Source: Cordylochernes scorpioides (taxonomy: Eukaryota; Arthropoda; Arachnida; Pseudoscorpiones; Chernetidae). From it: a stretch of DNA of 64,000 bases. Of this stretch, positions 22,601-32,499 are shown one piece after another. Location: positions 96,500,592-96,564,591 of the forward strand of contig CP092870.1 of the NCBI GenBank assembly GCA_030710605.1, given 5' to 3'. Numbering within the stretch: the first letter of the stretch is position 1; the number at the start of each line of letters is the position of its first letter. The position numbers and the translations under genes are program-made. The notes below the pieces were generated by a model that was given only the letters and a program-made list of their open reading frames with translations, was not told where the DNA came from and did no database searches.

Positions 22601-22712
22601 TAATACAAATAAAAACGTATATATCATACTTACATAATCTTTCTTTTTCTTCTTTTGTATATTCCCCACTTTCACAGGCCTATCTCTCTTGTAATCCCAG
22701 GGAGAATCCTCT
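22600..22712 (+). repeat. Retroposon 3' end family I, truncated
   Basis: It shares TATATCATACTTACATAATC through TATCTCTCTTGTAATC with the copy at 23930-24070 and then switches into family J. Confidence 0.6.
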
Positions 22713-22880
22713 GGGAGGGTTCACCACTGATGAGCCAGGCCCTCCCTTTAATTTTTCCATCGCAGTAAGGACAGTAGAAATTGTTTTATTTTAAAAAGAA
22801 TATTACGCCTCTAAAATAGTTTTATAATTTGATAACAGATGGCGCTCTAGTACATCGTAACAAATATATATATATATATA
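22690..22880 (+). repeat. Repeat family J, long copy
   Basis: It runs from GGGAGGGTTCACCACTGATG through CATCGCAGTAAGGACAGTAG to GATGGCGCTCTAGTACATCG. The last phrase recurs in reverse at 53845 and 54445 and forward at 40880, which joins those fragments into one family. Confidence 0.6.
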
Positions 22881-22979
22881 AGGGGTAAAACGTTACGTTA
22901 CTAAAATTTATACATTTGTACTACTATGTTACGCTTATTTTTTACACATATTTAATCATCAAATCTACTTCTTCAAAAT

Positions 22980-23060
22980 TCGTTGCGATGAGATAAAAAA
23001 AATAGATGAGGGGCTTGGCTCATCAGTGGTGAATCCTCTCAGCGGTTTCGCCAATTTAGA
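22980..23060 (-). repeat. Repeat family J, 5' part
   Basis: On the minus strand it reads AATTGGCGAAACCGC, then CACTGATGAGCCAAGCCCC. It is very close to the copy at 19378. Confidence 0.65.
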
Positions 23061-23218
23061 AAGATCACTGATGGGACAAACCTTCTCATATAATTGTTCT
23101 ATTACCGATGGGGGATATTTGGATTGTTCCTTATTTACAGCACAGAGAGTATTCGCGTAGAAATAAAATGTAAACAAATTGTATCATTTAATTTATGATA
23201 AGGCACAATTTGGATTAT

Positions 23219-23648
23219 TCTATATACAGTTACGAGCGTCATCAATTCTTTTTCATCTCTGTCACCGTTTGCTTTTTTTTTTTTGGAATGGCGCTCTCCT
23301 ATTGGTTGGCTACGATCACGCCACCTTTGCCACCCCCCCCCCCCATCATGCCCCCCCCCCCCCCCCCCCACTCGCTTTGTTGTTTTTGTAACTATTGTGT
23401 TGGAGCGGGTCGCTCCTTAAATAAATGCATATATTAGTTAATAACCAAATTGAATCCTCTCTTTCTTTTTCCCAGTAAGAGACGCCTACAGAAGCCAACG
23501 GTACATAGACAGATAAAGCACATAGGCTATAGTTATTAACTAACATATGCATTTATTTAAGGCGCCAAATTATAATTGTAACAAATAGTATTTGAATCAA
23601 AACATTCAATCGGGTAAAACACGGGCGTTGCCCGGGTCATTCGGCTAG
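23219..23648 (+). mobile_element. Non-autonomous Helitron, copy 2, inserted into a Penelope-type end
   Basis: The ends are the same as copy 1. The left flank ATAAGGCACAATTTGGATTAT and right flank AGATTATAAACACAAGG, read together, match the uninterrupted extension near 6766-6790 (on its reverse strand). This gives an empty-site comparison that fixes both ends to within one base. The interior has two long C runs (23332-23370). Confidence 0.85.
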
Positions 23649-23929
23649 TAGATTATAAACACAAGGTAATAATTACATACTATATATTTATTTGGATTTG
23701 GTCTTATTGGATCTATGTGGGTTTTACAAGGCAGTGAATAAAAGGCATCGTTACTGTTACCTTGAATTGAGTGAATGTGTATATATGTATATATATATAT
23801 ATTTTTTTTTGTTCACTTCTTTGTCTCTTTCTTACTTTGCTTCTTGGATCCTGCAATCGAGTCTTTTGTAAGACTTTGGGTCTTAATGGGGGCTTTTGTT
23901 GTTATGTTGTATATATGTATGTGTATGTA

Positions 23930-24070
23930 TATATCATACTTACATAATCTTTCTTTTTCTTCTTCTGTATATTCCCCACTTTCACAGGCCTATCTCTCTT
24001 GTAATCTCAGGGAGATTCCTCTATAAGACCAGTGTGTCTTAATAAAGGTTTTTGTGTGTGTGTGTGGATT
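23930..24070 (+). repeat. Retroposon 3' end family I with (TG)n tail
   Basis: It reads TATTCCCCACTTTCACAGGC, then GTGTGTCTTAATAAAGG, then TTTTTGTGTGTGTGTG. It is followed by ATTAGGTCTTATTACCTTG from a Penelope-type end, so it sits inside that older element. Confidence 0.6.
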
Positions 24071-24314
24071 AGGTCTTATTACCTTGTGTTTAACATTTAA
24101 TTTACTATCTACGAAACACACAATAAGAAGGTTTAATTACATAAATAATGCTTGCAGGGCTAAATTTCTTATATAAAACCTTTTATTTTCTCAAGCTTTC
24201 GGACAGTACTTCTCTCAACGGGTGTATGACATAACTAAACGCCGACATGAATGGGATATATATTTACATATACAATTGTTCAATATTATTTACATATTTT
24301 AAAACTATACATAC

Positions 24315-24499
24315 GATATTAAGAGAGAACACTATTACAAAATTTAAAGAAATATTTTTTTTTGATAAAAAGTATATTTTTAAAATAGAGCAATCCATAA
24401 ATAGATCTTTAATTAAAGAGGCATATATTTGATTAAAACATAATTTATTTTACTGATATTTTGATCAAATATATGCCATTTTAATTAAAAACAAGTATA
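24315..24499. repeat. Penelope-type class 4 end (host of the mariner)
   Basis: It has AAAATAGAGCAATCCATAAA, GGCATATATTTGATTAAAAC and the inverse GATCAAATATATGCC. The same phrases occur at 41541-41760, 61640-61710 and 62870-63080. The mariner at 24500 lies directly after it. Confidence 0.6.
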
Positions 24500-25824
24500 C
24501 GAGGTGTGTTCAAAAGGTATCGCGAAATTTGAATTTTCGCGGGTTACGTATATTCGAATTTCGATCTTTTTCTGGCTTTATGTTGGTACTCATGTCTCTC
24601 ACTTATGCCGACAAGCTCGGCCATTTTGAATGTTTACTTAATTGTTGACAGCTGCTTTGCTTGCGGGTGTTTTGGATCGTCTTCGATTTTTACCTATTAA
24701 AAAAAAAAATGGATCAAAGAACCTGTATCAAATTTTGTGTGAAAAACGAAATTAAGTGCGCGGATGCATTCCGAATGTTGACTGTGGCATACGGAGAAGC
24801 TACCTTGGACCGAAGCAACGTTTATCGGTGGTACAAAATGTTCTCAGAAGGCCGAGAAGATGTGAACGACGAAGAGCGTGCCGGACGCCCGAGCACTTCA
24901 ACAACAGACGAAAAAATTAATGAAGTGGAGAAAATAATATTGGCCAATCGTCGAATCACCGTTAGAGAAGTTGCTGAGGACCTAAACATATCGATTGGCT
25001 CGTGCCATTCGATTTTTATCAATGATTTGGGCATGAGACGGGTCGCCACGAAATTCGTACCAAAATTGCTCAATTGCGACCAAAAACAGCATCGCATGAA
25101 CATTGCTAATGAGATGTTGGACTCTGTCCGCGACGACCCAAATTTGCTCCAGAGGGTCATAACTGGTGACGAAGCGTGGGTTTATGGTTATGACGTGGAA
25201 ACCAAAGCTCAATCATCTCAATGGATGCTGCCGCACGAACCAAGACCGAAAAAAGCGCGCCAAGTTCGGTCGAATGTGAAAGTTTTGCTGACAGTTTTCT
25301 TCGATTGCAGGGGCGTGGTGCATCATGAGTTCTTGCCACAGGGTAGAACGGTCAATAAGGAATATTACCTGCAAGTTATGCGCAATTTGCGCGAAGCAAT
25401 CCGCCAAAAACGCCCGGATTTGTGGAAGAACAAAAATTGGCTTTTGCACCACGATAACGCCCCTGCTCACACATCGTTGCTTGTGTGCGACTTTTTGGCC
25501 AAAAACAACACACTAATGATGCCGCAGCCACCGTATTCCCCAGAACTGGCCCCCTGTGACTTTTTCTTGTTCCCTAAACTGAAGAGGCCCATGAAAGGAC
25601 GACGTTACGCTACGCTTGACGAGATAAAGACGGCATCGAAGGAGGAGCTGAAAAAGATTTTTAAAAATGATTTTTTGAAGTGCTTCGAAGATTGGAAAAA
25701 CCGTTGGCACAAGTGTATAATATCTCATGGGGATTACTTTGAAGGGACAAAATAGGTATTCATGAATAAATAAATAATTTTTGAAAAAAACACAAAAGTC
25801 GCGATACTTTTTGAACACACCTCG
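24500..25824 (+). mobile_element. Mariner transposon, about 1.3 kb, apparently intact
   Basis: The ends CGAGGTGTGTTCAAAAGGTA and (inverse) CGAGGTGTGTTCAAAAAGTA are 19-of-20 identical and continue as TCGCGA. TA precedes the left end at 24498-24499. The right flank is TTA, so the target duplication is imperfect. The length and single open frame fit an autonomous mariner. Confidence 0.9.
24709..25755 (+). CDS. Mariner transposase, DD34D, intact
   Basis: This 348-residue frame is a cut-and-paste transposase of the mariner family. The N-terminal half holds two helix-turn-helix regions (around residues 5-50 and 70-115) joined by a GRPSTS linker, and would bind the terminal repeats. The catalytic triad is visible: D in ITGDEAWVYGY, D in LLHHDNAPAHTS and D in YSPELAPCDFF. 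Exactly 34 residues separate the second and third D. The start chosen is the ATG at 24709 (MDQRTCIKF), because the frame upstream opens with no ATG. The protein stops at TAG 25753-25755, shortly before the right repeat. There is no internal stop or frameshift, so activity is possible. The nearest well-known relatives are SETMAR-type mariners. Confidence 0.93.
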   Translation: MDQRTCIKFCVKNEIKCADAFRMLTVAYGEATLDRSNVYRWYKMFSEGREDVNDEERAGRPSTSTTDEKINEVEKIILANRRITVREVAEDLNISIGSCHSIFINDLGMRRVATKFVPKLLNCDQKQHRMNIANEMLDSVRDDPNLLQRVITGDEAWVYGYDVETKAQSSQWMLPHEPRPKKARQVRSNVKVLLTVFFDCRGVVHHEFLPQGRTVNKEYYLQVMRNLREAIRQKRPDLWKNKNWLLHHDNAPAHTSLLVCDFLAKNNTLMMPQPPYSPELAPCDFFLFPKLKRPMKGRRYATLDEIKTASKEELKKIFKNDFLKCFEDWKNRWHKCIISHGDYFEGTK

Positions 25825-25832
25825 TTAATACT

Positions 25833-26700
25833 TGTATTTACATCTTAAAAACGCTCAGGTTGAAATATATCATCACGATACATATTAAGGTTTGTATCCA
25901 CTTAAATGTCGCAAACAATAAACCAGGTCCTGTTGCATAGCCGAGAATTTGCATAATTCCGTATTTGCATACACAGGGTAGTAGTATAGTAGGCGAAGAG
26001 AGAGATTGAGATTGAAACTGATATATTACAATGTTCATATAAGATTATATATGGTTAATTACAGAATTGAATAAATACGAATATAAATAAGATTATATAA
26101 TGATAAATATAGGAATAAATAGATATAAATAGATAAAATAAGAGAGAGAGAGAGAGAGATTTTTGAGATTTAAACATATTTTATTGACACATACACAAGT
26201 CAATGGTGTGAGAGAGAGAGAGAGAGATGGTTTAAAAATATGCAAATTTTATATTTTCTTCTACAAATTATTGTTACACCGTGTTTGGCAGGCTTATCAC
26301 CCTTGATCTTCCTTCATTCAAGTTGGATGTCTTTTCTGTTTCAACCACCAGCAATCCAATTAAATAAGTGAGTAACAAAGCACAAAATGTGTATATGCAC
26401 TTTATTATATTTCTCATTAATCCAATCAACAATGAGATGTAGATAGTAATAGTGTTGTAAAATATGAAGGAATTATGATATAATACATAAATAGTTCATA
26501 TTAATTTTGATATAGTTTTAAATGAATATTTGCGAAATATAATGATAGAAATTATTTGGAATAAAAGAAATAAATTGCATCAAAAATGATGCAGAAATAG
26601 ATTATATAAAGCTTTTAGGATTTAATATACTACATATGAATGATTTAATATACTACATATGAATATGGATCCAGAGGGATATTTATAACCCAGGGAGCGC
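25833..26700. other. AT-rich intergenic with (GA)n microsatellites
   Basis: AG repeats occur at about 26138-26158 and 26210-26227. No reading frame with recognisable content was found. A short AT direct repeat (TGATTTAATATACTACATA) occurs twice at 26626-26660. Confidence 0.5.
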
Positions 26701-26729
26701 AGAGCGCCAACTACCCGGGGAGTCCAGCT

Positions 26730-26912
26730 CACTCCAACCCCACCAGCGAGTGCAAGTAACCAAACGGGGCTCTGGCACATTGGAAAGTGCAAAGTCGAAC
26801 TGTTTTTCACATGTGTAGACATGTGGTGCACTTACAGTAAAAGCAGTCGCCTTCTACCCTCCATGATTATCATGGCCTGTACCACGTGTACTAGGGATAA
26901 GCAAAAAAAAAA
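26730..26912 (+). repeat. tRNA-derived SINE, 3' part with poly-A tail
   Basis: It reads CCAACCCCACCAGCGAGTGC, then ACATGTGTAGACATGTGGTG, ending CTAGGGATAAGC and a run of 16 A. It is immediately followed by an antisense LINE fragment. Confidence 0.75.
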
Positions 26913-26932
26913 AAAAAAGTGTTGAGCGCTTT

Positions 26933-27150
26933 TTACTCGCGTCCTGTTTTGATTGCTGAGTTGAACCAGTTGACCAGAAATTTCCATGCTGAGGTTGAGT
27001 CTGGGAGGATGGATCCAGCTTCGTCCAGGTTCCTCCCGAGTAAAAGTTTGCCAAACAGCTCGAGGAGCATGGACTCATGGAATTTGTGTAATCTTTGCAC
27101 AAGGGGACAAGAAACAACAAAAGTTTGCCTAACGATTATATTGTTTTAAC
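26933..27150 (-). pseudogene. LINE ORF2 C-terminal fragment
   Basis: On the minus strand a frame without an ATG reads RQTFVVSCPLVQRLHKF, then LLELFGKLLLGRNLDEAG, then SAWKFLVNWFNSAIKTGRE and a stop at 26933-26935. The layout is like the end of non-LTR retrotransposon ORF2 proteins: a cysteine-containing segment, a hydrophobic helix and a final LVNW-type helix. The rest of the element is absent. Clade not assigned. Confidence 0.5.
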
Positions 27151-27184
27151 AAAGGGTTTGTTATTTCAAGATTTTTTTTAGTAG

Positions 27185-27190
27185 TAATAA

Positions 27191-27228
<38 letters not shown>
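27185..27228. repeat. (TA)n microsatellite
   Basis: A run of about 17 TA dinucleotides, with a shorter one at 27413-27430. Confidence 0.9.
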
Positions 27229-27231
<3 letters not shown>

Positions 27232-27439
27232 TTAAGATATTAAAAAGGCTGGATGGCATGGTATTGGATTGAAAAAAATATTTTTTACACCATCTACCAT
27301 ACACCATCCTATTTTGACTTTAAAATATGTAAATGAGTCCGTAATTTGACTAAATTTTCATATTCGACACAGTCGACACTATGATAGTCATTCCTTAGTC
27401 ACTCCTAACTTGTTATATATATATATATATTAAAAATAA

Positions 27440-27615
27440 AAAAGGCATATCCTGACCAGGAGCACATGTGCTTTTTAGATGGCAGAGCGCCATCTAGTGG
27501 AACAGAAATCAACTAAACATTGATTTAGCCTGTTCCCTGATATTTGGCCAACCCAATTTCTTGATAAATCAAGAAAAGCCATCCACGTCAGGATATGCTT
27601 TCTTTATTTTTAATA
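27440..27615. mobile_element. Fold-back MITE family E
   Basis: Ends AAAAAAGGCATATCCTGACC and GTCAGGATATGC pair. The interior includes GAGCACATGTGC, GCAGAGCGCCATCTAGTGGA and TGATATTTGGCCAACCC. It matches one arm of the palindrome at 39161-39448. Confidence 0.7.
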
Positions 27616-27944
27616 TCAACACTTGACCCGTTTATTATTTTTTTTTATTGTTTTTCATATATAAATATATTAAAAATTTCATTCAGATAGGTTGAATATC
27701 GAGGGATTGATGTTAGTGATAACATCGATAGAGTTTGTGAACTTATATTTGAAGAAATAAGACAGCCTTTTGTATATTTGACAATTTTTATTTTTATGTG
27801 TCATATGTACACTTTTTTATTCAAGACTACAGCATAATCTAAGAAAGTAATGTATAGGAGTAAATTACTCAAAATATGAAGCAGGAAAAATTCACGGGTG
27901 CTTAAAACATTTAATTGCCAATGCATTACCCGTAAACAGAACTC

Positions 27945-28800
27945 CATACATGGACTAAACTTAAAGAAGGTGTACATTTTACCATGTATATCAGGATTCA
28001 GACAATAACTCTGAAAGATATTACAGTGACCTTTATTGAAGACACACGAGATAACCAAGTGTTAACATAATTGCCTTTCAAGAAAGTGGACTAAGGAAGT
28101 GAACATCTAAGACCTTCCACTTTCTTTAGTTTTGTCCATGAGTGTATATCAGTGGCAAACTGTTATTGAAGGAGACAAAGGCAATATTGTTCACACTTGG
28201 TTATCTCGTGTGTCTTCAATAAAGATCACTGTAATATCTTTCAGAGTTATTGTCTGAATCCCGATATACATGTTAAAAGATACAACTTCCTTAAGTTTTG
28301 TCCATGAGTGTATATCAGTGCAAAACTGTTATTGAAGGAGACAGAGGCAATTTTGTTCATACTTGGTTATCTCGTGTGTCTTCAATAAAGTCACTGTAAT
28401 ATCTTTCAGAGTTATTGTCTGAATCCTGATATACATGCTGAAAGGTACAACTTTCTTAAGTTTTGTCCATGAGTGTATATCAGTAGCAAACTGTTATTGA
28501 AAGAAACAGAGACAATTTTGTTCACACTTGGTTATCTCGTGTGTCTTCAATAAAGTCACTGTAATATCTTTCAGAGTTATTGTCTGAATCCTGATATACA
28601 TGCTGAAAGGTACAACTTTCTTAAGTTTTGTCCATGAGTGTATATCAGTAGCAAACTGTTATTGAAAGAAACAGAGACAATTTTGTTCACACTTGGTTAT
28701 CTCGTGTGTCTTCAATAAAGTCACTGTAATATCTTTCAGAGTTATTGCCTGAATCCCGATATACGTACATGCTAAAAGGTACAACTTCCACGAGTGTATA
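27945..28800. repeat. Tandem array of a TA-flanked MITE, unit about 165 bp
   Basis: Forward units start near 28131, 28297, 28462 and 28627, each opening TTTGTCCATGAGTGTATATC and containing CACTTGGTTATCTCGTGTGT and TCACTGTAATATCTTTCAG. A reverse copy at about 27945-28080 faces them. The unit is the MITE seen singly at 55933-56131. Confidence 0.85.
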
Positions 28801-29204
28801 TTTATTTGTTTTACTTATTCCAATAATCCCAATAATGCATATGACATATACATACAACGTATTTAATAAAATTATTCTCATGGTTAAAAAAAAAAAGGTA
28901 AAATGGTCTATAATAGTTATGAAAATCATTTGTAGGTTGTCAAATGTACTTGTAGAGAAAAATGTATAAGCAACCAAAGGGAGTATTTTATTATTCACCA
29001 AGGTTTCGCACAGCCTCTCTCACCTTTCATCAAGGTGGCGGAGAGAGACACCAAATCGTCGAGTAACAATAACCTGGTCGTTGTAGTCGCGCTACAATAA
29101 CGACCTAAGACGTCTTAATCAGGCGTCTGGAAACTGTCGCAGCATCCGGAAAATCCTGTTTAGAACACTTCTATTAGTAAATTAAATTTAATTGCCATCT
29201 ATCG

Positions 29205-29495
29205 TTAATATTTTACACAAATAAATTTACTGGCAATGTGTTTCTTTTAAACATCATCAAATATTATGGTCTATAGAGATAATATTTGATGATATTTAAA
29301 AGAAAGTTCTGTAGAGATAATATTTGATGATATTTAAAAGAAAGGTCTGTAGAGATAATATTTGATGATATTTAAAAGAAAGTTCTGTAGAGATAATATT
29401 TGATGATATTTAAAAGAAAGTTCTGTAGAGATAATATTTGATGATATTTAAAAGAAACATATTGCCAGTAAAATTATTTGTGTAAAATAAGAACA
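29205..29495. repeat. Inverted-repeat element with an internal 41-bp tandem array
   Basis: TTACACAAATAAATTTACTG with TGTTTCTTTTAAA at the left is inverse to AAAGAAACATATTGCCAGTA with ATTATTTGTGTAAAA at the right. Between them AGATAATATTTGATGATATT with AAAAGAAAGTTCTGT-type spacers repeats five times (29275-29460). Confidence 0.75.
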
Positions 29496-29624
29496 CTTCT
29501 ATGTCGTCATTTCATGGTGTAAACAAGATATCGTAGTATACTTAGGGGTTATATAGAAGGTTTGAATGGTGCAGGGTAATATGCAAGAGGGGCATCAGAT
29601 TGACAGTGGCTATTTTGCTATCTT

Positions 29625-29712
29625 AAAAAAAGGCATCTTCTCATCGTGCAACTAAAGGTGATGATATTTTGATGATTAGTTGCACGATCAGGAGATGCCC
29701 TTTTAAAATGTA
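29625..29712. mobile_element. Fold-back MITE family D, miniature copy
   Basis: GGCATCTTCTCATCGTGCAA faces TTGCACGATCAGGAGATGCC around a short AT-rich loop. Confidence 0.75.
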
Positions 29713-29974
29713 TCCACCTGATACCAGTACAATTTCTATTTTATACTATTTGTACATATCTTTCTATCGCCAGTACAAAAAGTGAGGCGTCTGGGTAGTA
29801 CAGGATAAGAGTAGATGTGTAAGGTGTTGTTTGGATATTTGTAAGGGCGGGTACCTATAAGAAAGTCAGATTTATGTAAAACAAAGAGTAAGAGCAGTGA
29901 TCAACACAGTAGAGGTAAGATTTCTCTTCTGTTATGTGAAGGGCAAAGACGAAAAGGAATGATTTTTTGGGTAG

Positions 29975-30267
29975 TACAGAGGGTTGACGTTCTGATTGTC
30001 ACTAAGGTCAATTGTAGGCGGCCGCCACGATCCGAGTAACAGGGCAATAGTAGAGGGTTAACGTGGACATTTGTATAGAGTAAGGGGGTATGTAAATAGG
30101 GGTAGGTATGTATCGGCGGTAGGGTATGCAACAGTGGCATGAGGGCAGGGCGGGATTAACAGCCTTGGAGCGGCCGTTTAAATGGAAGCAATTAGGACTC
30201 TGGCAGCACAGCAGACGGCCGATCGATGGGTGGCAGCTACCCAGAATGCCTCAGCGGCGGTGCCAGG
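29975..30267 (+). promoter_or_regulatory. CpG-rich 5' region of the K2P gene
   Basis: Base composition switches abruptly from AT-rich to GC/CpG-rich here, with GGCGGCCGCC at 30016-30026 and GAGCGGCCG near 30167. The rich segment continues through the exon. It is probably the promoter and 5' UTR. No TATA box was recognised and no transcription start can be placed. Confidence 0.45.
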
Positions 30268-30724
30268 ATGGACGAAGAGGTCGCCCACCATCTGCACCAC
30301 CTGCCCCCGCCCCCTCCCCCGCACGACGTCGCCTCCTCGCACTCGGGGACCTCCTGTTGCACCCGCAGGCTGGCGGGATGCCTCTTCTCACACGCCGGGC
30401 TCTGCTTCGTAGTCGTCGGCTACGGCATTCTGGGCGCCTTCACCTTCAGGGCGCTGGAGGGGCCCCACGAGGCTTCCCGGGCCGCTCGGGTGCGCGCTAT
30501 GCGGGCCGAGACCGTACGCAAGCTGTGGAACCTCACTGCCGAGCTGAATGTCCTCTACCGCGACAACTGGACGCGCTTAGCGACCGACGAATTGCAGCGC
30601 TTTCAGACCGACCTGCTTCACGCGCTGCGACGGGAAGGCTACGACGGCGTTCAGGACCACCAGCCGGGACACTGGTCGCTCTGCGGGGCGTTCTTCTATT
30701 CTCTCACCATCATCACCACCGTGG
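30268..30724 (+). CDS. Two-pore-domain potassium channel, first coding exon (partial gene)
   Basis: The exon encodes the N-terminus of a K2P leak channel of the plasma membrane. After a His/Pro-rich cytosolic tail comes CCTRRLAGCLFSHAG, then membrane segment M1 (AGLCFVVVGYGILGAFTF), ALEGP, an extracellular cap of about 70 residues with WNLT and DNWT glycosylation sites, and pore helix plus filter WSLCGAFFYSLTIITTVG. The exon ends GTGG|GTAAGT at 30724/30725, a strong donor that splits the first filter glycine, a conserved intron site in K2P genes. The ATG at 30268 has a good context (A at -3, G at +4). An in-frame ATG at 30226 would add 14 residues in a weaker context. The frame to 30930 is intron read-through. 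M2, P2 and later parts are not in this window. The CCTRR start resembles TWIK-like insect channels, but I give no symbol. Confidence 0.88.
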
Positions 30725-31611
30725 GTAAGTCCCAGCATATGTTGCTTGCCCCACCCTACCCACCTCTATACACAACCTCGCCCCCGGAAACAATAATTAA
30801 ACCCATCGGTATCTCTCTAAACAATAGCAAGCAGAAAAAAAAGACCATTCCGCAAAATCCACACCATATAATTAATCCCTACCGAGCGTTCAACCAGAAA
30901 TCACCATGGAAACTGGGGGGATTATTCTAATTTTGTGGGGTTTGCTTGCTTGCTCTCCTGCCCGCCTTGGGGCAGTCAGTCAATACCTAGTTGAAGGAAC
31001 TTCCAATATCTCTCTTTTAGCTGTTGGTGAATAATACCTGGTTGATAGGCAATTGTACATCCATTTATATTTGTAATGTTCCTGATAAACGATATTCAAG
31101 GGTGGGAATAATACATTTATAACCTTTTAAATATATTTATTAAAATTTACTTGTACCTAAAATTGACTCTTCCATTACACCTGAAACCTCGTTTTGACAG
31201 ATTTCAGGATTTTTTTCCCCTCTGTTGGATGTTAGGGAATCGTAGCCGCTGCTGTACTGTTGAAGGCCATATTCCCGAAACCATGAAGGGATATACAGAT
31301 AGATTTCTTTCTCTCTCTTGCATTTGACAGTTGATATTGTATTTTAATGATATGAATCGTTGCGATTTGAATAAAGAAAAGACAAAAAAAAAAAAGCACG
31401 GATTTTGATAAACAATTTTGGCATGGTGACAAGTCAAAGATTTATAAACTTTACTCCGATTTTTTGAATGATGAGAGATTTGTCTGTTTATACAACCTGT
31501 TCTACCCATCAGCAGAAAAACTAAAAAGCTTGGAAAAAAAAAAAAAAGATCGCTAGAAGACACGAAGTGGACATTATGTCACTTCCACCAAGACAATAAA
31601 TAGCTGATTAT
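30725..31611 (+). other. 5' part of the K2P intron 1
   Basis: It follows the GTAAGT donor and returns quickly to AT-rich sequence. The minus-strand frames at 31204-31563 are shadows of poly-A/T runs. All later sequence to the window end may belong to this intron, since exon 2 was not found. Confidence 0.5.
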
Positions 31612-31790
31612 CTATTAAGACATCTCTTGATCGTACAAATAAAATTTACTGATTGCTTGTGCTATCTATCGGAATAAATATTAACTATTCGTTGATTTTT
31701 AATTATTATGAATAATTAATATTTATTTCAACAAATGGCGCAAGCCATCAGCAACTTTAGTTGTACGATTAGGAGATGTATTTTTATTTA
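31612..31790. mobile_element. Fold-back MITE family D, diverged
   Basis: ACATCTCTTGATCGTACAA faces TTGTACGATTAGGAGATGT. Both arms keep the ATGGCGCAAGCCATCAGCAA-type phrase in altered form. Confidence 0.65.
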
Positions 31791-31833
31791 AACACAAGGT
31801 AATAAGACCAAATCCAAATAAATAAATAGTGTG

Positions 31834-31876
31834 TGACGTTTCGGTAACAGCGTTTGTTACCATCTTCAGACAAAAG
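31834..31876 (-). ncRNA. Hammerhead ribozyme motif (class 1, solitary arm)
   Basis: On the minus strand CUGAAGA is followed by a GGUAAC/GUUACC stem and GAAACGUCACAC. It sits in a single Penelope-type arm (31793-31885) that opens with ACACAAGGTAATAAGACC and lacks the facing partner. Confidence 0.6.
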
Positions 31877-32215
31877 TACTGAATGAGAAATTTTACCACA
31901 ATAGAGGAGAGCTTCAGATCCTGAACTCTTTAAAATAGAATCTTCAAGTGATGGCTTAGCATCAACATTGATAGTCTTTTTATTTTCTTCTTAATTTACC
32001 ACCAGATCCCAGTACAATTTTACTTTTGTACTATTTTTACAGGGATAAGTTGCCTTTCTGAAAAAAAAATCAATTTAGATCTCTAGCTTTCGAAAATAAA
32101 TGCTAGAGATCTAAATAAAAAAAATCAAAAATAGAGATTTATCCTTAGAAACCTGATGATTTCCCATTATAATTGATACAAGGAATAATTTTATTGAATT
32201 ACCTATTTACATATT

Positions 32216-32459
32216 ATCGTAAAGATAGAGGCTGCCTGGCCGGCATTCATATTTATATGAAAAATAGACACTTCGGCCAGTTGGAGTTTTTTTTTTTAAT
32301 TTTCATATGAGAACGCCCTTACAACCTCAGAACAATTTTTAACACCTTGCCAAATGCTTTATTTTTATTTACTTCTCCTGACGAAGACAAAAGATTTTTG
32401 TCGAAACATTGAGAAAATAAAAAACTCTAACTGGCCGAAGTGTCTATTTTTCATATAAA
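32216..32459. mobile_element. Palindromic Penelope-type retroposon (class 2), 12-bp target duplication
   Basis: TATTTACATATT is duplicated at 32204-32215 and 32460-32471. A left extension (CGTAAAGATAGAGG and GCCTGGCCGGCATTCAT) precedes a short left arm. The right arm carries the hammerhead region and ends CTGGCCGAAGTGTCTATTTT. The left arm is truncated before its hammerhead. The same extension is present at 50476. Confidence 0.75.
32373..32416 (+). ncRNA. Hammerhead motif (class 2) with a damaged helix III
   Basis: CUGACGA at 32378-32384 and stem GACAAAA/UUUUGUC are perfect. The sequence after the stem is GAAACAUU, where the other class 2 copies have GAAACGUU, so the C-G pair of helix III is lost. 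Probably inactive. Confidence 0.5.
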
Positions 32460-32499
32460 TATTTACATATTGATACTTATCATTTGCTTTGTTGTTTTT

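Noticed and set aside
24661-24708. N-terminal extension of the mariner transposase
   Set aside because: The first codon is TTG; the family start is the ATG at 24709.
30126-30728. 200-codon frame overlapping the K2P exon in another frame
   Set aside because: It is a shadow in GC-rich sequence. The overlapping frame shows clear K2P motifs and ends at a proper donor.
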